From the NCBI RefSeq assembly GCF_030272615.1, contig NC_081406.1, positions 219,528,997 to 219,592,996 on the forward strand: DNA of 64,000 bases, given 5' to 3'. Origin of the DNA: Cryptomeria japonica. Its lineage: Eukaryota; Streptophyta; Pinopsida; Cupressales; Cupressaceae. Position 1 is the first letter of the stretch, and every line of letters begins with the position of its first letter. Shown piece by piece: positions 32,518 through 43,987 of this stretch. A program made the position numbers and the translations under genes. Under the pieces are notes generated by a model. The model was not told the origin of the DNA. It worked only from the letters and a program-made list of their open reading frames with translations, and did no database searches.

Positions 32518-33296
32518 ATGTTGAAATTTTTTCAAATGGAGAACAACAAACCAGTTAGTACCCACATGGTGACAGGATGCAAGTTGAGCAAAGATGATGT
32601 GTCACCTAGTGTAGATCAGACTATGTATAGATCCATGATTGGTAGTATATTTTATCTTACAGCTTCAAGGCTAGATATTGTGCAAGTGGTGTGCATGGTA
32701 AATAGATTTCAAGCTACTCCAAAGCAATCACATGTGAATATCGTTAGAAGAATCTTTAAGTATCTGCAAGGAACACTTAGTTATGGCTTGTGGTACCCAA
32801 AGAAAGGATATTTCTCTTTACAAGCATATATTGATACTGATTGGGCAGGTTGCATAGATGATAGGAAGAGAACTAGTGTGGAGCATTCTTTCTTGGTGAC
32901 GGGTTGGTTTCATGGCACAACAAGAAGCAAGATTATATCTCCCTATCCATAGCTGAAGAAGAATATAGAGTTGCTGCTACATGTTGCTCACAGGTTTTAT
33001 GGATGAAATAGACCTTAAAGGACATTCGGGTGGAATTCTTAGATCCTATTCCCATCATGTGTAACAATTCAAGTGCTATAAATATTTCAAAGAAACCCTG
33101 TCATGCATTCCAAGACAAAACACATTGCAATCAAGTATCATTTTCTTAAGGATAAGGTTGCAGAGAAAGAGGTAAATGTTGAATATGTCCCCACAAGTGA
33201 GCAAGTTGCAAACATTTTCACCAAGCCATTGCCAAAGGATAGATATGAATATCTGAGATAGAAATTGGGTGTTGTTCCGGCCTCCTTCAACACTTA
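32518..33296 (+). pseudogene. Copia B RT connection and RNase H
   Basis: It contains MYRSMIGSIFYLTASRLD, FKYLQGTLSYGLWYP and the RNase H start YIDTDWAGCIDDRKRTS. After frameshifts near 32940 it continues with SIAEEEYR, CNNSSAI, KTKHIAIKYHF and VANIFTKPLPKD, ending with TAA near 33297. Confidence 0.88.
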
Positions 33297-33319
33297 AATG
33301 CATTATTGAATATTTTGGT

Positions 33320-33557
33320 TTAGGGGGAGTATATAGTTCTTACATATTTTATCCTTGAACCTCATGCTTGTCTCAGGGGGAGTTTATAAATTTTTGTAAG
33401 CAGTATTGATGATGCTTTTAATATTATAATAATGGTTCTGAGAGTGATGAAAAGTTGATCAGAAGTTGCATAACAGTCTGTTGCAGGTCCCTTTGCCATT
33501 GTTGTCAAAGGGGGAGAAATGAATGTGTGTGTTGACATCAATGCCAAAGGGGGAGAT
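33320..33557 (+). other. Copia B multi-polypurine region
   Basis: GGGGGAG recurs at about 33324, 33376, 33510 and 33550, the last forming AAAGGGGGAGAT next to the LTR. It has the same layout as in copia A. No gene is seen. Confidence 0.78.
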
Positions 33558-35652
33558 TATTGGCAATATTGTCATTGATATCAACTAGTTGCAAAGAAAC
33601 CAAAGTTGTAGAGGTGCAAAGTTTGATGTCAACGAGTTACAAAGAACTACATGGTTGCATGTTGCAGAATGATTAGGGTTGTATTGTGAGGTTAGACAAA
33701 ATGCAGGTGTGTCATGACCAAAAATTGCAAGCTTCATTCATGCTATTTACCCTCCAAATGGTCTTTGTCATTTCCCTTAAGCCTCGGGTTTACAAATTTA
33801 AATTCTCTGTCACTACCCTAATGCCTAGGGTTTAGGGTTTTATGCCTTTGTATTAAATTCCTTTTTGTAAAAAACCTTTGTGTGTTATATTTTTAAGTTA
33901 CCTTTTTCACTTAAGCTGAGGGTCGTTCTTATCGTTTAGCGGGGTCATGTTATTTTTTCCTAAGCGATTAATTTTTTTGTCAGGCTCTTTTATTATGTTC
34001 CTAAGTCCTAGCACTTTATTTCTTCCCCACGGGCGAGCCCCTTTACCCTCACTTATTAATGTTTTGGATTTAATTTTTTATTTAGTCGTAAGTCCTAACT
34101 CTATGAAAATTTGTTAAAGCTCAAGCTACTAAAGGTACACTAATTTTGCACGTGTCTTATTGGATGACAATGTTTTAATCACATCAAAAAGGTGTTTGTT
34201 GGTTAAGCGGATAAAGTTAACGGTCACTGTGGCAGGGAAGGTAGCCTTAGATTTGATCCAATGGCCCACATTGATGAAAGATGTGGGGAAGTTAATCTTT
34301 GTGGAATCGCGAGATGCTACCACTTTTTTCTTTTAGGCGATCAAGCAGTCAAGGTAGATCGTGGGGTCATTGTGATGTGTTGTAAAGGTAGGACCAACAT
34401 AGAGTATTCTCATTGGCTGAGAGTGGATTCTTTGGCCAAGATGGAGGTCAATATCCATTTGACTTATGTAGACTATTCAATTTGCCAACCGTAAAGAAGA
34501 TCTATAGTGGATATTTAAAGTTGAGACAAAGCTATTTCGTGCCATTTATGTGTAGTTCATACTAGAAATGAACAACGATAGTTGTGGGGATGTATGTGGC
34601 AGATGATCAACATTAACCAAATGATCTAGAAGGCAATTATGATGACATATGGCAACCAAGTGGATGTCAAATGGGATCCAATATGCAGGTTGGTTCTAAC
34701 AGAGATAGGTCAATTTAAAGAGTTGGTTGTCAATTTCTTTAGAGCAGGTCGAGAACATGAAATATAAATGATGATCAAGTCCTCCTAGATCAATGACATA
34801 GATTAAAAATTGATCATGAACATAGGTTAGCTATTTGTGTGTCTGGGAACTCAAATTGCCAACTAGACTGACTGAATGAACAATCTACATGTTTCTTAGG
34901 AAATTGTATAGATAATGTGGCATGCAAATGATGCAAACTATGTTTTGTTTGATCTAGGATGAGTTATGATCCAACCAATTTCTTGAAGGTGGATGATGAA
35001 TATAAAAAAAAGCATAGACTTATCAATATCTTTTTAGAGAACTAAATAGAGTTGTTGATTGTATTGAGTGACAGTTGAGATAGAGTAACTAGTATAAACA
35101 TAGATAGGGAAAGAAGAAGAGACTGAGAGAAACAAAGACTATCAACTAGAGTGTAGAAGGAAGAGACAACTAGAGGTAGCAAGTAGCTGAATAGAGGTAG
35201 AACAAGAAGTTGAAGGAAAGTAGAGAAAAACAAAAGTGTAGAGAGTAGAGAGAGAGGAAAGATAGAAGATATCCAGTAAGGTGCTACAAAACTTAATTTG
35301 TAGTGAGGTATTTGTAGTTGAATCTATGTGTATTGTAATCTCTGAGTGGGTGCTCAAAGTAGGGGTAGGTGCTCCTTTGAGTTCTAGCTCATAAAATTAG
35401 GGGTTGATGCCCTAAACAATTTGTAATTAGTGATTCATTGTGAGGCTGGATTGGAGCAGCAGACTCCAATAGCTATTCTCACTGAGGTTTTTCCCACATT
35501 CGGTTTTCCTCATATGTCTTGTGTTATGTGACGTGCTCATGTGTGTGTAAGTTCTTATGTTTATATTACATTATTAAAATATACACATTGAATGAAAAGT
35601 TAAAAAAAAACTGATTCACCCCCCCCCTCTTAGTGTCCATTTGTGTTCTTCA
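33558..35652 (+). repeat. Copia B 3' LTR
   Basis: It starts TATTGGCAAT, a mutated TGTTGGCATT, and ends TTCTTCA. It is collinear with 7843-9955, with many scattered differences, more than between the copia A LTRs by eye. A run of about 9 C lies at 35619-35627. Confidence 0.88.
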
Positions 35653-35952
35653 TGTAACACTTGCAGATGATAAAGCGACTTTACAATCATAATATGTTCT
35701 TTGTTGAACTCTTGTGCACAATACAAAATCTGAGAGCAAATATATCTAACAAGATCAATGGAGATAAGAGACAATGGAGATCAAACCCTACTTGGTATGT
35801 GAATGGTATTATTATTTCAATTTGTTAATTTGCATGTTCTTAGGTTTCTTCATTAGTGTATGGTGAATGTTTTATAGTAGAAATAGGATTGTTTGTGGTT
35901 GGATCTTCATGGTTTTGCAATATTTTGTCATTATTATTTTTCACCTCACACA
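35653..35952 (+). repeat. G1 3' LTR, segment 3 (end)
   Basis: It matches the reverse complement of the G2 3' LTR between about 11029 and 11290, including TTGTGCACA, AGAGCAAATATATC and the closing CATTATTATT...TTCACC...ACA. It completes the G1 LTR after copia B. Confidence 0.8.
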
Positions 35953-36236
35953 ATTTGGACACTAGTTCATCATGTAGATGTTTGCATGTAGTGGTAACGT
36001 CGCGTGGCATTTTAACATTCAAAGGTCATTTCTGAGCATTTTGCCACTTGTCACATACACAAGTAAATGGAATCTTCCCATGATGACTTGTAATGTCTCA
36101 ATAACCCTTTCTTTGCCTCCTCTTATCACTTTTAAATTGATATTTTCACTATTTTCACTATCTCTCTTGAATCCTCCTACAAACTCTCTTGGTTCTCTCT
36201 TGCAATCTTTTTGGCAAAATCTTTTGTTCTCTTGGA

Positions 36237-36289
<53 letters not shown>

Positions 36290-36980
36290 GCTTGCACAAC
36301 TTGGTATAGCTTGCTGCAACAATCTTTGCAACTCTCTTTGCCTCTTCAAGCCTTGTCGATAATATATTTCTTAAGTAGTTCAAAATTCTAGGATTTATCA
36401 CATCCCCTGTCTATTAAATCAATCATTTATGTGTTTATTTGTCTTTTGATCTATCTATCTATCTAGTTGTTGTGGAGGTAGAAAATCCAAAACAAGGACT
36501 TGATTGAGGTAAGTTTCCAGATAGCCCCAAACACTTTTCCTCTTCTTCCTCTATGTAGGTTTATGTAAAGTACTCAAATGCATGAAAGCTTGCTTGTGTT
36601 TATTTATTTCATTTCTATTTATTTTTGTTATCTAGTTTTTCTATTGTATATCTAAATTTTGGGTTTTGTAGATTGGTCAAAGTATACAGTTGGGATTTTC
36701 CATTTTTTGAGTGTTTCTATTGTGGTCCATACAACACTAGAACACACCACATGGATGTCCATGTGTCGCATTGGCATCCTTGGTCGAGACACTAAGATTT
36801 GGATCAAAAACTCTCTATTCTCTAAACTTTCTATTTCTATATTCAAGAACTTAATTTTATTAATAACATCTATAATTATATATCTTCAACATTTTGAGTA
36901 GTTGGGGATATCTAAATATATGTTATGAAATTGGCTCTCAAAGGAATATAGTTTTCCTTTTTTAGGGTCAAATTTCCTTC
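35953..36980 (+). other. Unassigned spacer
   Basis: Between the G1 end and the first LINE. I recognise no gene or element. It contains a (CT)24 microsatellite, a short (ATCT)n at about 36454-36470, and an isolated splice-donor-like GAGGTAAGT near 36507. Confidence 0.5.
36241..36288 (+). repeat. (CT)24 microsatellite
   Basis: Perfect dinucleotide run of 48 bases. It generates spurious Glu-Arg and Leu-Ser repeat frames on the two strands. Confidence 0.98.
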
Positions 36981-37089
36981 ATTACATTCATGTATTATTC
37001 CAATAACATTATATTTTTTGAAATGATATGTTATGTAATAATACACATAAAGAATGTATTATTCTTATAAATTAAAACATTATGTTGGG

Positions 37090-37776
37090 TTGTTTATTAA
37101 ATCCTAACATACGGGTTTTAACTCAGCTAAAGAGCTGCCTTCTCGGGTTCCTGTTTGGGTTTATTTTTCATGGCCCCCCCTGGAGTTTTGTAGAGAAGAC
37201 ATTTTACAATGAATTGTTGCTTTTATAGGGAAGTCTGTTGCAGTTGCCCAACAAACCCTTGATAAGAAGATGATCTCTTTTTCTCAAATTTGTGTGGAGA
37301 TTGATCAAAATAATCCCTTACCGAATTCGTTAGAAATTTTTCTTGGCTTGTCCTCATCGAAACAACAATTATATTATGAATCTCTTCCTTTCCAGTGCTG
37401 GATCTATCACGAGTATGGCCATCTTCTCCGGCGATTCCCTAAGGTTCATAAATAATCTCATTTTCTTAATCCCCATTCTTCATCATCTCAGCATGTGGGT
37501 AATGAGGACAAGGGGAAAACTGCCATGAGGGAGGGAGCTTTGGGTAAGGATACAAATGGTTTTGTGCCAATTAAAACTTGGGCTAAGGGACTGGGTCAGA
37601 AGAGGACTTTAAAGGATCAACAAATTGATGAGGTCTTTAACCAATTTGAAGTGTTAGATACTTTAGCCTTGAAGGAAGGGATTCCACCAGATTTCACTTC
37701 AACTATTGGTGTGGGTATAGAGGTTGTGTTGGCTCCAGGGTCAAGTTATGATCTACTTGGAGTGCAAGATCAATAG
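37090..37776 (+). pseudogene. LINE copy 1 ORF1 (DUF4283-like RNA-binding protein)
   Basis: The translation starts near RVPVWVYFSWPPLEF. It continues IGKSVAVAQQTLDK, ICVEIDQNNPLPNSLEI, YESLPFQCWIYHEYGHLLRRFP (about 37376-37440), then the open C-terminal part 37495-37776. This is the plant L1 ORF1 layout: DUF4283 end followed by a CCHC zinc knuckle. The second and fourth zinc ligands are Tyr and Phe instead of Cys, so the knuckle is damaged. Stops lie near 37189, 37228 and 37453. Confidence 0.78.
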
Positions 37777-38029
37777 GTGACCTTGAATGACACTATGCAA
37801 GATGATATTATTTTAGTTGATTTGGCTAAGGAGTTTTAGCTTCTAATAAGAGTAAAGGGCCTCCTCAGGTTTTGGGGGTGTAACAACACTTCCTTAAGAA
37901 TGGTCCTTTTGATAACTCTTCAAAAGGGTGTAAGAAGGATCTAGAGAATATTAAAATTATTGGAGATTTATTGGTGGAATCAGGATCTATTAAACCCATT
38001 GATGTTCACTTTTCTTAGTCCTCTCCATG

Positions 38030-38716
38030 ATTATTCTCTCCTGGAATGTAAGGGGGTTGAATAGCACCTCCCGTCAAAAGGCTATTCACAATTTGATTGT
38101 AGCTCATTCACCAAACATCTTCTATGTTTAGGAGAATAGGGTTTTTGTTGATGTAAAGCTTCAGTATGAATCTTGTATCTGGTATTTTGGTTAGTGTCAG
38201 TGCCTTGGATCTCAAGGCAATTCTGGATGTTTGGCTCTTTTTTGGGATCCACACAAGATTTCTCCCCTTTGGTGGATTTCTAGTCATTCTTCTATCTCCA
38301 TGGTTGCTTCCACTTTGAATTTTGGTGAGACTATTCTTATTACTAATTTTTATGCTCCAATGGATATCCGTGGTAAAATATAGCTTTGGACACAATAAGG
38401 TATGTTCGTTTATGTGATCCTTATCTTCCTTGGATCTTAGGTGGTGATTTTAATTATGTGTTGAGTTTGGAGGAGAAAAGAGGGGGGTTGCCTAGGTTAG
38501 GTCCAACTTATGTTATTTTTAGAGCTCAGGTGGATTCTCTTGCATTAGTGGATATTAATCTCTCTAATGGGACTTTCACTTGGAATAATAGACAGAGTGG
38601 AGAGAAAGAAATATCTGAAAGGTTGGATAGGTTTCTTGTCTCCTATTTTTGGGTTGGGGGTGGCTTGGTTACTAGTTCTCAAATTCTTGACTGGAGAGGT
38701 TCTAATCACTAGCCAA
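38030..38716 (+). pseudogene. LINE copy 1 ORF2 endonuclease domain
   Basis: It opens with ILSWNVRGLN, the usual APE-type start, then the metal-site region IFYV-stop-E (TAG at 38129-38131 in place of the QE pair). ITNFYAPMD, WILGGDFNYVLS (about 38426-38460), NGTFTWNN, LDRFLVS and a final GSNH in place of the SDH motif follow. The enzyme would nick target DNA for priming. Stops and the changed SDH inactivate it. Confidence 0.85.
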
Positions 38717-38867
38717 TTGAATTTTTTGCTTCTTCTTTTGTTGTTCCAAAGAATCCTTCTTTTAAATTTCAGCTTATGTGGCTTTGGCACTCATTGTTGC
38801 ATGACTTAGTGGCTAAGAGGTGGAGAGAGGGAGGCCCTTCTTATGGCACAACTATGCATTTATTATG

Positions 38868-39299
38868 TTAAGAAACTTCAATATGTCAAATATGATCTTA
38901 AGAGATGGAATACATTATGTTTTGATAGCCTTAATTAAAGGAAGAAGAATGCTTTGGAACATCTCATTGTGATTACTCGCCAGATTTGGGATAATGGATT
39001 CTCCAATGCTCTAGGAAAAGAAAAATCCCTGGTTGTACGAAATGCGGAGTGGGAGTTCTGTGAGGAGATTTATTGGAAATAGATGACTTGGGTGGATTGG
39101 ATTCAAGAAGGGGATAGGAATACTGCTTTCTTTCATCATTTTGTCTAGGCTCATTGTAATAAGGGGTACATTTCCTCTTTGGTTACCTCTGAAGGGATTC
39201 ATATTTCTTCCATGTTGACTATGTCTCGCGAGGCTTGTCAATTTTACTATTCCCTTTTTGTTGAAGATTCTTCCTGCTATTAAGGAGGAGAATTTGATC
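38868..39299 (+). pseudogene. LINE copy 1 ORF2 linker, forward arm of inverted duplication
   Basis: It encodes the segment between endonuclease and RT: VKKLQYVKYDLKRWN, then WVDWIQEGDRNTAFFHHF, the typical pre-RT block of plant L1 elements, then FYYSLFVED. Stops at 39080-39082 and 39145-39147 are shared with copy 2. The segment recurs in reverse at 39307-39603 and 44174-44347. Confidence 0.8.
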
Positions 39300-39603
39300 A
39301 TTCATCGCATTGGTGACCAAAGAGGGAATGCAAGAAAGGATCAAATTCTCTTCCTCAATAGCAGGACGAGTCTTCAACAAAAAGAGCATATTAAAACTAA
39401 CAAGCCTCACAAGACATATCCGACATGGAAGAAATATGAAGCCCTTCAGAGATAACTAGAGAGGAAATGTATCCCTTATTACAATGAGCCTGAAAAAAAT
39501 GAAGATAGAGAGCAGTATTCATATCCCCTTCTTAAAGCCAATCCACCTGAGCCATCTATTTCCAATAAATCTCCTCACTGAGCTCCTACTCCGCATTTCA
39601 CAC

Positions 39604-39864
39604 TGTTAGGGTTTCAAGCAGATCCGAAGCAAATATGAACTAACAATTATATGTAGATTTAAATATGAAAGATAAAGAACTAAAACAGGACACAGATAAC
39701 ATAGAGATTTAATGTGGTTCACCCAGAATGGGTTACGTCCACCATACACAACCGTCCAATCTTTCTTATTATCCAGCAAAAATAGTACATCAACCTTACA
39801 ATGCCTTAAGCATCCCAGCCACAGAGTGTACAGTACTTTGCTAATCAGTCGCCACATTTCAACA
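39604..39864 (-). repeat. Copia C 3' LTR
   Basis: Minus strand TGTTGAAATGTGG to ACCCTAACA. It contains the inverted motif GGTTCACCC/GGGTTACG also seen in the 5' LTR. It is preceded (39865-39917) by two copies of the polypurine tract CCAAGTGGGAGATTG. Confidence 0.88.
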
Positions 39865-40001
39865 ATCTCCCACTTGGAGACTGATCAGGCTCCACACTAA
39901 ACAATCTCCCACTTGGAGATTGATACTTACACGACACCACTTTACATACAACATCCACTGGATAAAACACTAGGACTTAACTAGTATAAATTCCACAATT
40001 A

Positions 40002-40733
40002 TCAATCAAGGAAACCAACAGAAACTGATGAAGAAATCAGCTTCTCCCGTGGAACTGCCTTTGTGAACATATCGGCAGGATTCTCACTTGTGTGAATCTT
40101 CTCAAGCCGTAATTGACCCTCCTCCAAAATAGTTCGGATGAAGTGGTACTTGAGCTGAATGTGCTTTGTCCTTGAATGAAAAGCAGAGTTCTTTGCAAGA
40201 TGAATGACACTCTGACTATCAGTATACAATGGGCTATCCTCTTGTGTCTGACCCAATTCCTTCAGAAAACATTGCAACCAAATCATCTCCTTATTGGCTT
40301 CTGTAGCAGCAACATACTTAGCTTTAGTGGTTGAAAGTGCAACAACCTTTTGCAGCCTAGAAATCCAACTGACTGTAGTTCCCCCTATAGTAAAAACATA
40401 CCCTGTAGTACTCCTCCATGAATCAATATCACTCGCCAGATCAGAGTCAACAAATCCACTTAGAGTAGCATTAGATCCTTTGAAACATAATGTCTTCGTA
40501 GTAGTTCCGTTCAAATACCAAAGAATCCATTTCACAGCATTCCAATGTTCCATACCTGGATTACTCATAAACCTGCTTACAACTCCCACTGCATGTGCAA
40601 TATTTGGCCTTGTGCATACCATTGCATACATCAGACTGCCAACAGCTGATGAATATGGGATGCTAGACATTTTATTAACCTCTTCCTGTGGCTTTGGGCA
40701 CATCTCCTTAGTCAATTTGAAATGACTAGCCAA
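40002..40733 (-). pseudogene. Copia C RT connection and RNase H
   Basis: An open 243-codon frame. MYAMVCTRPNIAHAVGVVSRF and LWYLNGTTTKTLCF belong to the connection. RNase H follows with FVDSDLASDID, STTKAKYVAATEA, YTDSQSVIHLAKN, RTKHIQLKYHFIR and ENPADMFTKAVPREKL. SKAEY-type Glu is Lys (TTKAKY), a change at a conserved acidic position. The frame ends with SVGFLD, the usual end of Tnt1-like elements. Confidence 0.9.
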
Positions 40734-41585
40734 AGGTGTACTAACTGCTTTTGCATCCTACATGTTAAATCTTTTCAACACCTTCTTTATATACTCACTT
40801 TGGGACAAATTCAAGGTTCTATTTTTCCTGTCCCGTGTAATCCTCATACCAAGAATTTGCTTAGCTCCACCCAAATCCTTCATAGAAAATGACTTGGCTA
40901 ATTTCTATTTAAGATCATTTATATGTTGCATGTTAGACCCAGCAACAAGCATGTCATCAACATAAAGCAATAGGATAGTATAACTGCCATTATCAAATCT
41001 CTTAAAATATACACAATGATCAGAATGACATCTATGATAGTCGTGTTCAGTCATGAGACTATCAAATTTTAAATACCATTGTTAGGGTGCTTGCTTTAGG
41101 CCATATAGACTTTTCTTCAACCTGCACACCAAGTTCTCCTTACCTTTGACCTCATATCCCTATGGTTGCAACATGTAAATTTCCTCCTCCAAATCTTCAT
41201 GGAGAAAATTTGTTTTGACATCTAATTGTTCAAGATGTAAATCATCTATAGCTACAAGACTAAGTACAGTTCTAATTGAAGTCATTTTTACAACTGGAGA
41301 AAATATTTCATCATAATCTATACCCTTTTTCTGTGCAAAACCTTTTACCACAAGTCTGGCCTTATATCTTTTCTGACCTCCTTCGTCCTCCTTCAGCCGA
41401 TAAACCCATTTGTTAGGCAAGGCTCTTTTTTCTGCAGGTAAAGGGACTAAGTCCCAAGTCTTATTTTTCATCAAGGAGTCCATCTCCTCTTTCATGCCTA
41501 GCTCCCACTGTTGTTTGGCATCTACCTGCATTGCTTCTTCATATTCTTCTGGTTCACCAGAATCCATTAATAAAATAGAATACAA
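40734..41585 (-). pseudogene. Copia C reverse transcriptase
   Basis: ELGMKEEMDSLMKNKTWDL, NKWVYRLKEDEGGQ, KARLVVKGFAQKKGIDYDE, LEQLDVKTNFLHEDLEEEIYM, LVCRLKKSLYGLKQAP and the active site YVDDM (about 40950-40965) are all present. A stop follows YMLQP at 41160-41162, with further stops after KQAP, near 40905 and near 40756. The QLDVK-AFL motif has Asn for Ala. The catalytic Asp residues are kept. Confidence 0.9.
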
Positions 41586-41762
41586 AGAAGGAGAAAATCT
41601 TTTAGGGGGTCTACTTGTCCTTGTAGAACGTCTAACACTTGCAGGAGTTTGTGGGACAATCTGTTGTTGCTGAGCATCAGGTACCTATGGCATTTCATTT
41701 TCAGGAATCTCATCCAACATCACATATTCTTGTTTTTCTTGTTCATGCTTCTTTTCCTGCAT

Positions 41763-42560
41763 CTATTCTTTATACATAACCTTCTCATTGAATATAACAT
41801 CTCTACTTCTAATTATTTTCTTATTTTCAAAATCCCATAACCGATAGCCATATTCATCTATCCCATATCCAATGAAGGTACATTTATGAGATTTAGCATC
41901 AAGCTTGATTCTGTTTTCTTTATCAACATGGACAAAAGATTCGCAACCAAAAGTTTTTAGAAAAGAATAATTTACCTTTTTACCAGTCCATGCCTCCTCT
42001 GGAATACCACCATCCAAAGGGGTTGAAGGTCCTCTAATTATCAAATAGATAGTAGTATGTACAACATCTGCCCCAAAATGTAAGGGCAATCTAGCATGCA
42101 ATCTCATGCTCCTCGCACGTTCCATGATGGCCCTATTCATTCTCTCTGACACACCATTTTCCTATGGAGTTCCTAGAACTATCTTCTGCTTTCGAATCGC
42201 ATTTAAGAAACAGTAATCTTCAAATGCTTTGCTGCAATACTCACCTCCATTATCCAATCTGAGACACTTCAAATTTTTCCCTGTCTCATTCTCAACCAAA
42301 GCTTTCCATTTCTTAACAGTTTCAAAAACATCTGATTTTTGTTTTAGGAAATATACCCATGTTTTTCTGGTTGAGTCATCAATAAAAATAATATAATAAC
42401 AAAAGCCACCAAGAGATGATACCTGAGCCGGTCCCCATACATCTTAATGTACAAGCTCTAACTTCTCACTCTTCTTCTCTTTCCCAACCTTGAGAAATCT
42501 GACTCTTTTCTATTTACCATAAACACAAATTTCAAAAAACTCTAAATCAATCTTCTTTAG
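41763..42560 (-). pseudogene. Copia C integrase core
   Basis: The catalytic triad is readable: Asp in LVH-stop-DVWGP (stop near 42446), Asp in CLRLDNGGEY (about 42250-42275) and Glu in ENGVSERMN (about 42142-42168), just after another stop. The open frame 41763-42152 continues with RARSMRLHARLP, FGCESFVHVDKE and IGYGIDEYGYRLWD. All three acidic residues are kept, but two to three stops break the protein. Confidence 0.9.
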
Positions 42561-43232
42561 TCATGGCAATAGATTTTTGGAGTGAAGGATTTTCATCCCT
42601 TTCTCAATCATGTGCCCAAGCCTATGGTGCCACATTATCGAATCTATTCTTGCAACATTTATTGTTGTTGTCCTTGTAGTAACTTTATCTGTAGCAGCTA
42701 AGGTAGAGTAAGTGTTACCAGTACATAGATATAATGTGCCTACCTTCGCACCTTTAGCTACTACTAATGATCCTTTAGTGACCTTCCACATACTGTCTAA
42801 GAAGTTAACTATGCAACCTTCACTACCTAGTTGCCCTGTAGAAATTAAATTTCTTCTTAAATTAGGAACATGTCTTACCTCTTGCAGAAACCAGTCATTA
42901 CCATTCTGCAACTTGATCTTTATCTTTCCTTTTCCAACAATTTGATAGGGCTCATCATCACCCAAATATACCTGTCCAAAATCACCTTGAACATAATCTA
43001 GAAAATATTTTCTATGGGGTGTGGCATGAAATGAAGCCCCAGAATCTATTACCCAGGAATCATTAACATTATCCAAACATAAGATTAAAGAATCTTGTAA
43101 AGTATTACTTGCAATATTAGCTTCCTTACTGTCATTTTCATTTTTGTCTCCTTCTTTGTTTTTCCGAGACCAACAGTCTTTCTTTAGATGACTAGGCTTT
43201 CTGCAGTACCAACAATCTTTCTTTCCTCTAGA
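42561..43232 (-). pseudogene. Copia C zinc knuckle, protease and GAG-pre-integrase
   Basis: It starts after the gag stop with a complete zinc knuckle CWYCRKPSHLKKDC (about 43173-43214). The protease active site WVIDSGASFHAT is near 43020-43060, followed by the copia-type VRHVPNLRRNLISTGQL. The pre-integrase motif MWHHRLGHMIEKGM lies at about 42600-42640. The catalytic Asp-Ser-Gly is intact. Confidence 0.92.
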
Positions 43233-43937
43233 TTAAGAGCCTCCTTTCTTTGACTTCCCTCGTGACTTCTCATTCCCAGGGCCTTCTCCTCTTTCCTTTG
43301 ATCTTCCTCTATTCTCCACATTCAAAACACTACCCGATGATGTTGGAGTCTCACCTGTGCTTTTCCTTCGCATTTCCTCGCTTAGGATAACACCAACAAT
43401 ATCATCAAATACCAAAGTATTTTTACCAGAGACAGAGTTACTTACAGCCATAACCAAGCTATTCCAGCTTTTTGGCAAAGAACATAAAATCAAGAGAGCC
43501 CTAACCTCTTCTGCAAAGGTAATTTTTACCGAAGACAATTGACTGGTAATTGTATTAAATTCATTTAAGTGCTCTGGTACAGATCCTCCCTCACTCATTT
43601 TCAAATTAAGCAAATGCTTCATAAGAAATACCTTATTCGAAGCCGAGGGTTTCTCATACAACTTAGCCAATGTTGCCATCAAATCTACAGTTGTTTTTGC
43701 TTTTGTTATATTGAATGCTATAGACGACGCAAGGCACAATCGAATGGATCCCGGTGCCTTTCTATCTAAAATGTCCCACTCTTCATCTAATATTGTGGTC
43801 GGTTTCTTTGCCTTTCCTTCCAATGGCTGCCACAAATCCTTTTGATACAAGTAATCCTCCATTTGCATTTTCCATAACTGATAATTCTGGCTGTTAAACT
43901 TTTCGACCTTGAATTTGGAATCCTCCATTGCTCCCAC
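43233..43937 (-). CDS. Copia C Gag (UBN2-type)
   Basis: Open for 234 codons from ATG at 43935-43937. It starts with KFNSQNYQLWKMQMEDYL, the usual Tnt1-like Gag start, and continues with LMATLAKLYEKPSASNKVFL, LNEFNTITSQL and ALLILCSLPKSW of the UBN2 family, ending Lys/Arg/Gly-rich. One TAG at 43233-43235 separates it from the zinc knuckle; in related elements Gag, knuckle and Pol form one frame. It would form the particle that packages RNA. Confidence 0.88.
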   Translation of the reverse strand: MGAMEDSKFKVEKFNSQNYQLWKMQMEDYLYQKDLWQPLEGKAKKPTTILDEEWDILDRKAPGSIRLCLASSIAFNITKAKTTVDLMATLAKLYEKPSASNKVFLMKHLLNLKMSEGGSVPEHLNEFNTITSQLSSVKITFAEEVRALLILCSLPKSWNSLVMAVSNSVSGKNTLVFDDIVGVILSEEMRRKSTGETPTSSGSVLNVENRGRSKERGEGPGNEKSRGKSKKGGS

Positions 43938-43974
43938 TCAAATCTAAAAGTCCTGCCAATTACAGACAACCTCG

Positions 43975-43986
43975 CTCTGATACCAA
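43975..43986 (-). other. Copia C primer-binding site
   Basis: Minus strand TGGTATCAGAGC lies two bases from the LTR end ACCCTAACA. It is the copia-type initiator tRNA site. Confidence 0.9.
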
Positions 43987-43987
43987 T

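Larger units (their letters stand above)
7843..35652 (+). mobile_element. Copia B: Sirevirus-like Ty1/copia element, interrupted by copia A
   Basis: Two LTRs of about 2.1 kb (7843-9955 and 33558-35652) bracket PBS, gag, PR, IN, RT and RNase H in the usual copia order. The own sequence is 7843-10101 plus 28425-35652; 10102-28419 is copia A. It sits in the G1 3' LTR, which continues on both sides. Flanking 5-mers (CCTAA and TGTAA) match only partly, so the TSD is eroded. Many stops and frameshifts make it dead. The repeated AGGGGGAG tracts before the 3' LTR and the PBS type support a Sirevirus-like lineage (inference). Confidence 0.88.
1..35952 (+). mobile_element. G1: Tat-like Ty3/gypsy element, 3' part, host of the nested stack
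   Basis: This is the oldest layer of the left half. Its pieces are 1-265, 1773-3862, 4916-6365, 7738-7842 and 35653-35952; everything between them was inserted later. The pieces align by eye to the minus-strand element G2 (11029-22572) from the end of the protease domain through the polyprotein end, 3' noncoding region, polypurine tract and 3' LTR. The 5' half lies upstream of the window. The right end near 35952 is set by similarity to the G2 LTR end and ends in CA. No TSD can be checked because the 5' LTR is not in view. Confidence 0.85.

Noticed and set aside
36019-36401. Open frames with long Arg-Glu or Ser-Leu runs
   Set aside because: Direct product of the (CT)24 microsatellite read on either strand.
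36505-36516. Splice-donor-like GAGGTAAGT, hint of a host intron
   Set aside because: No coding exon before it and no matching acceptor or exon after it; the motif alone is common.
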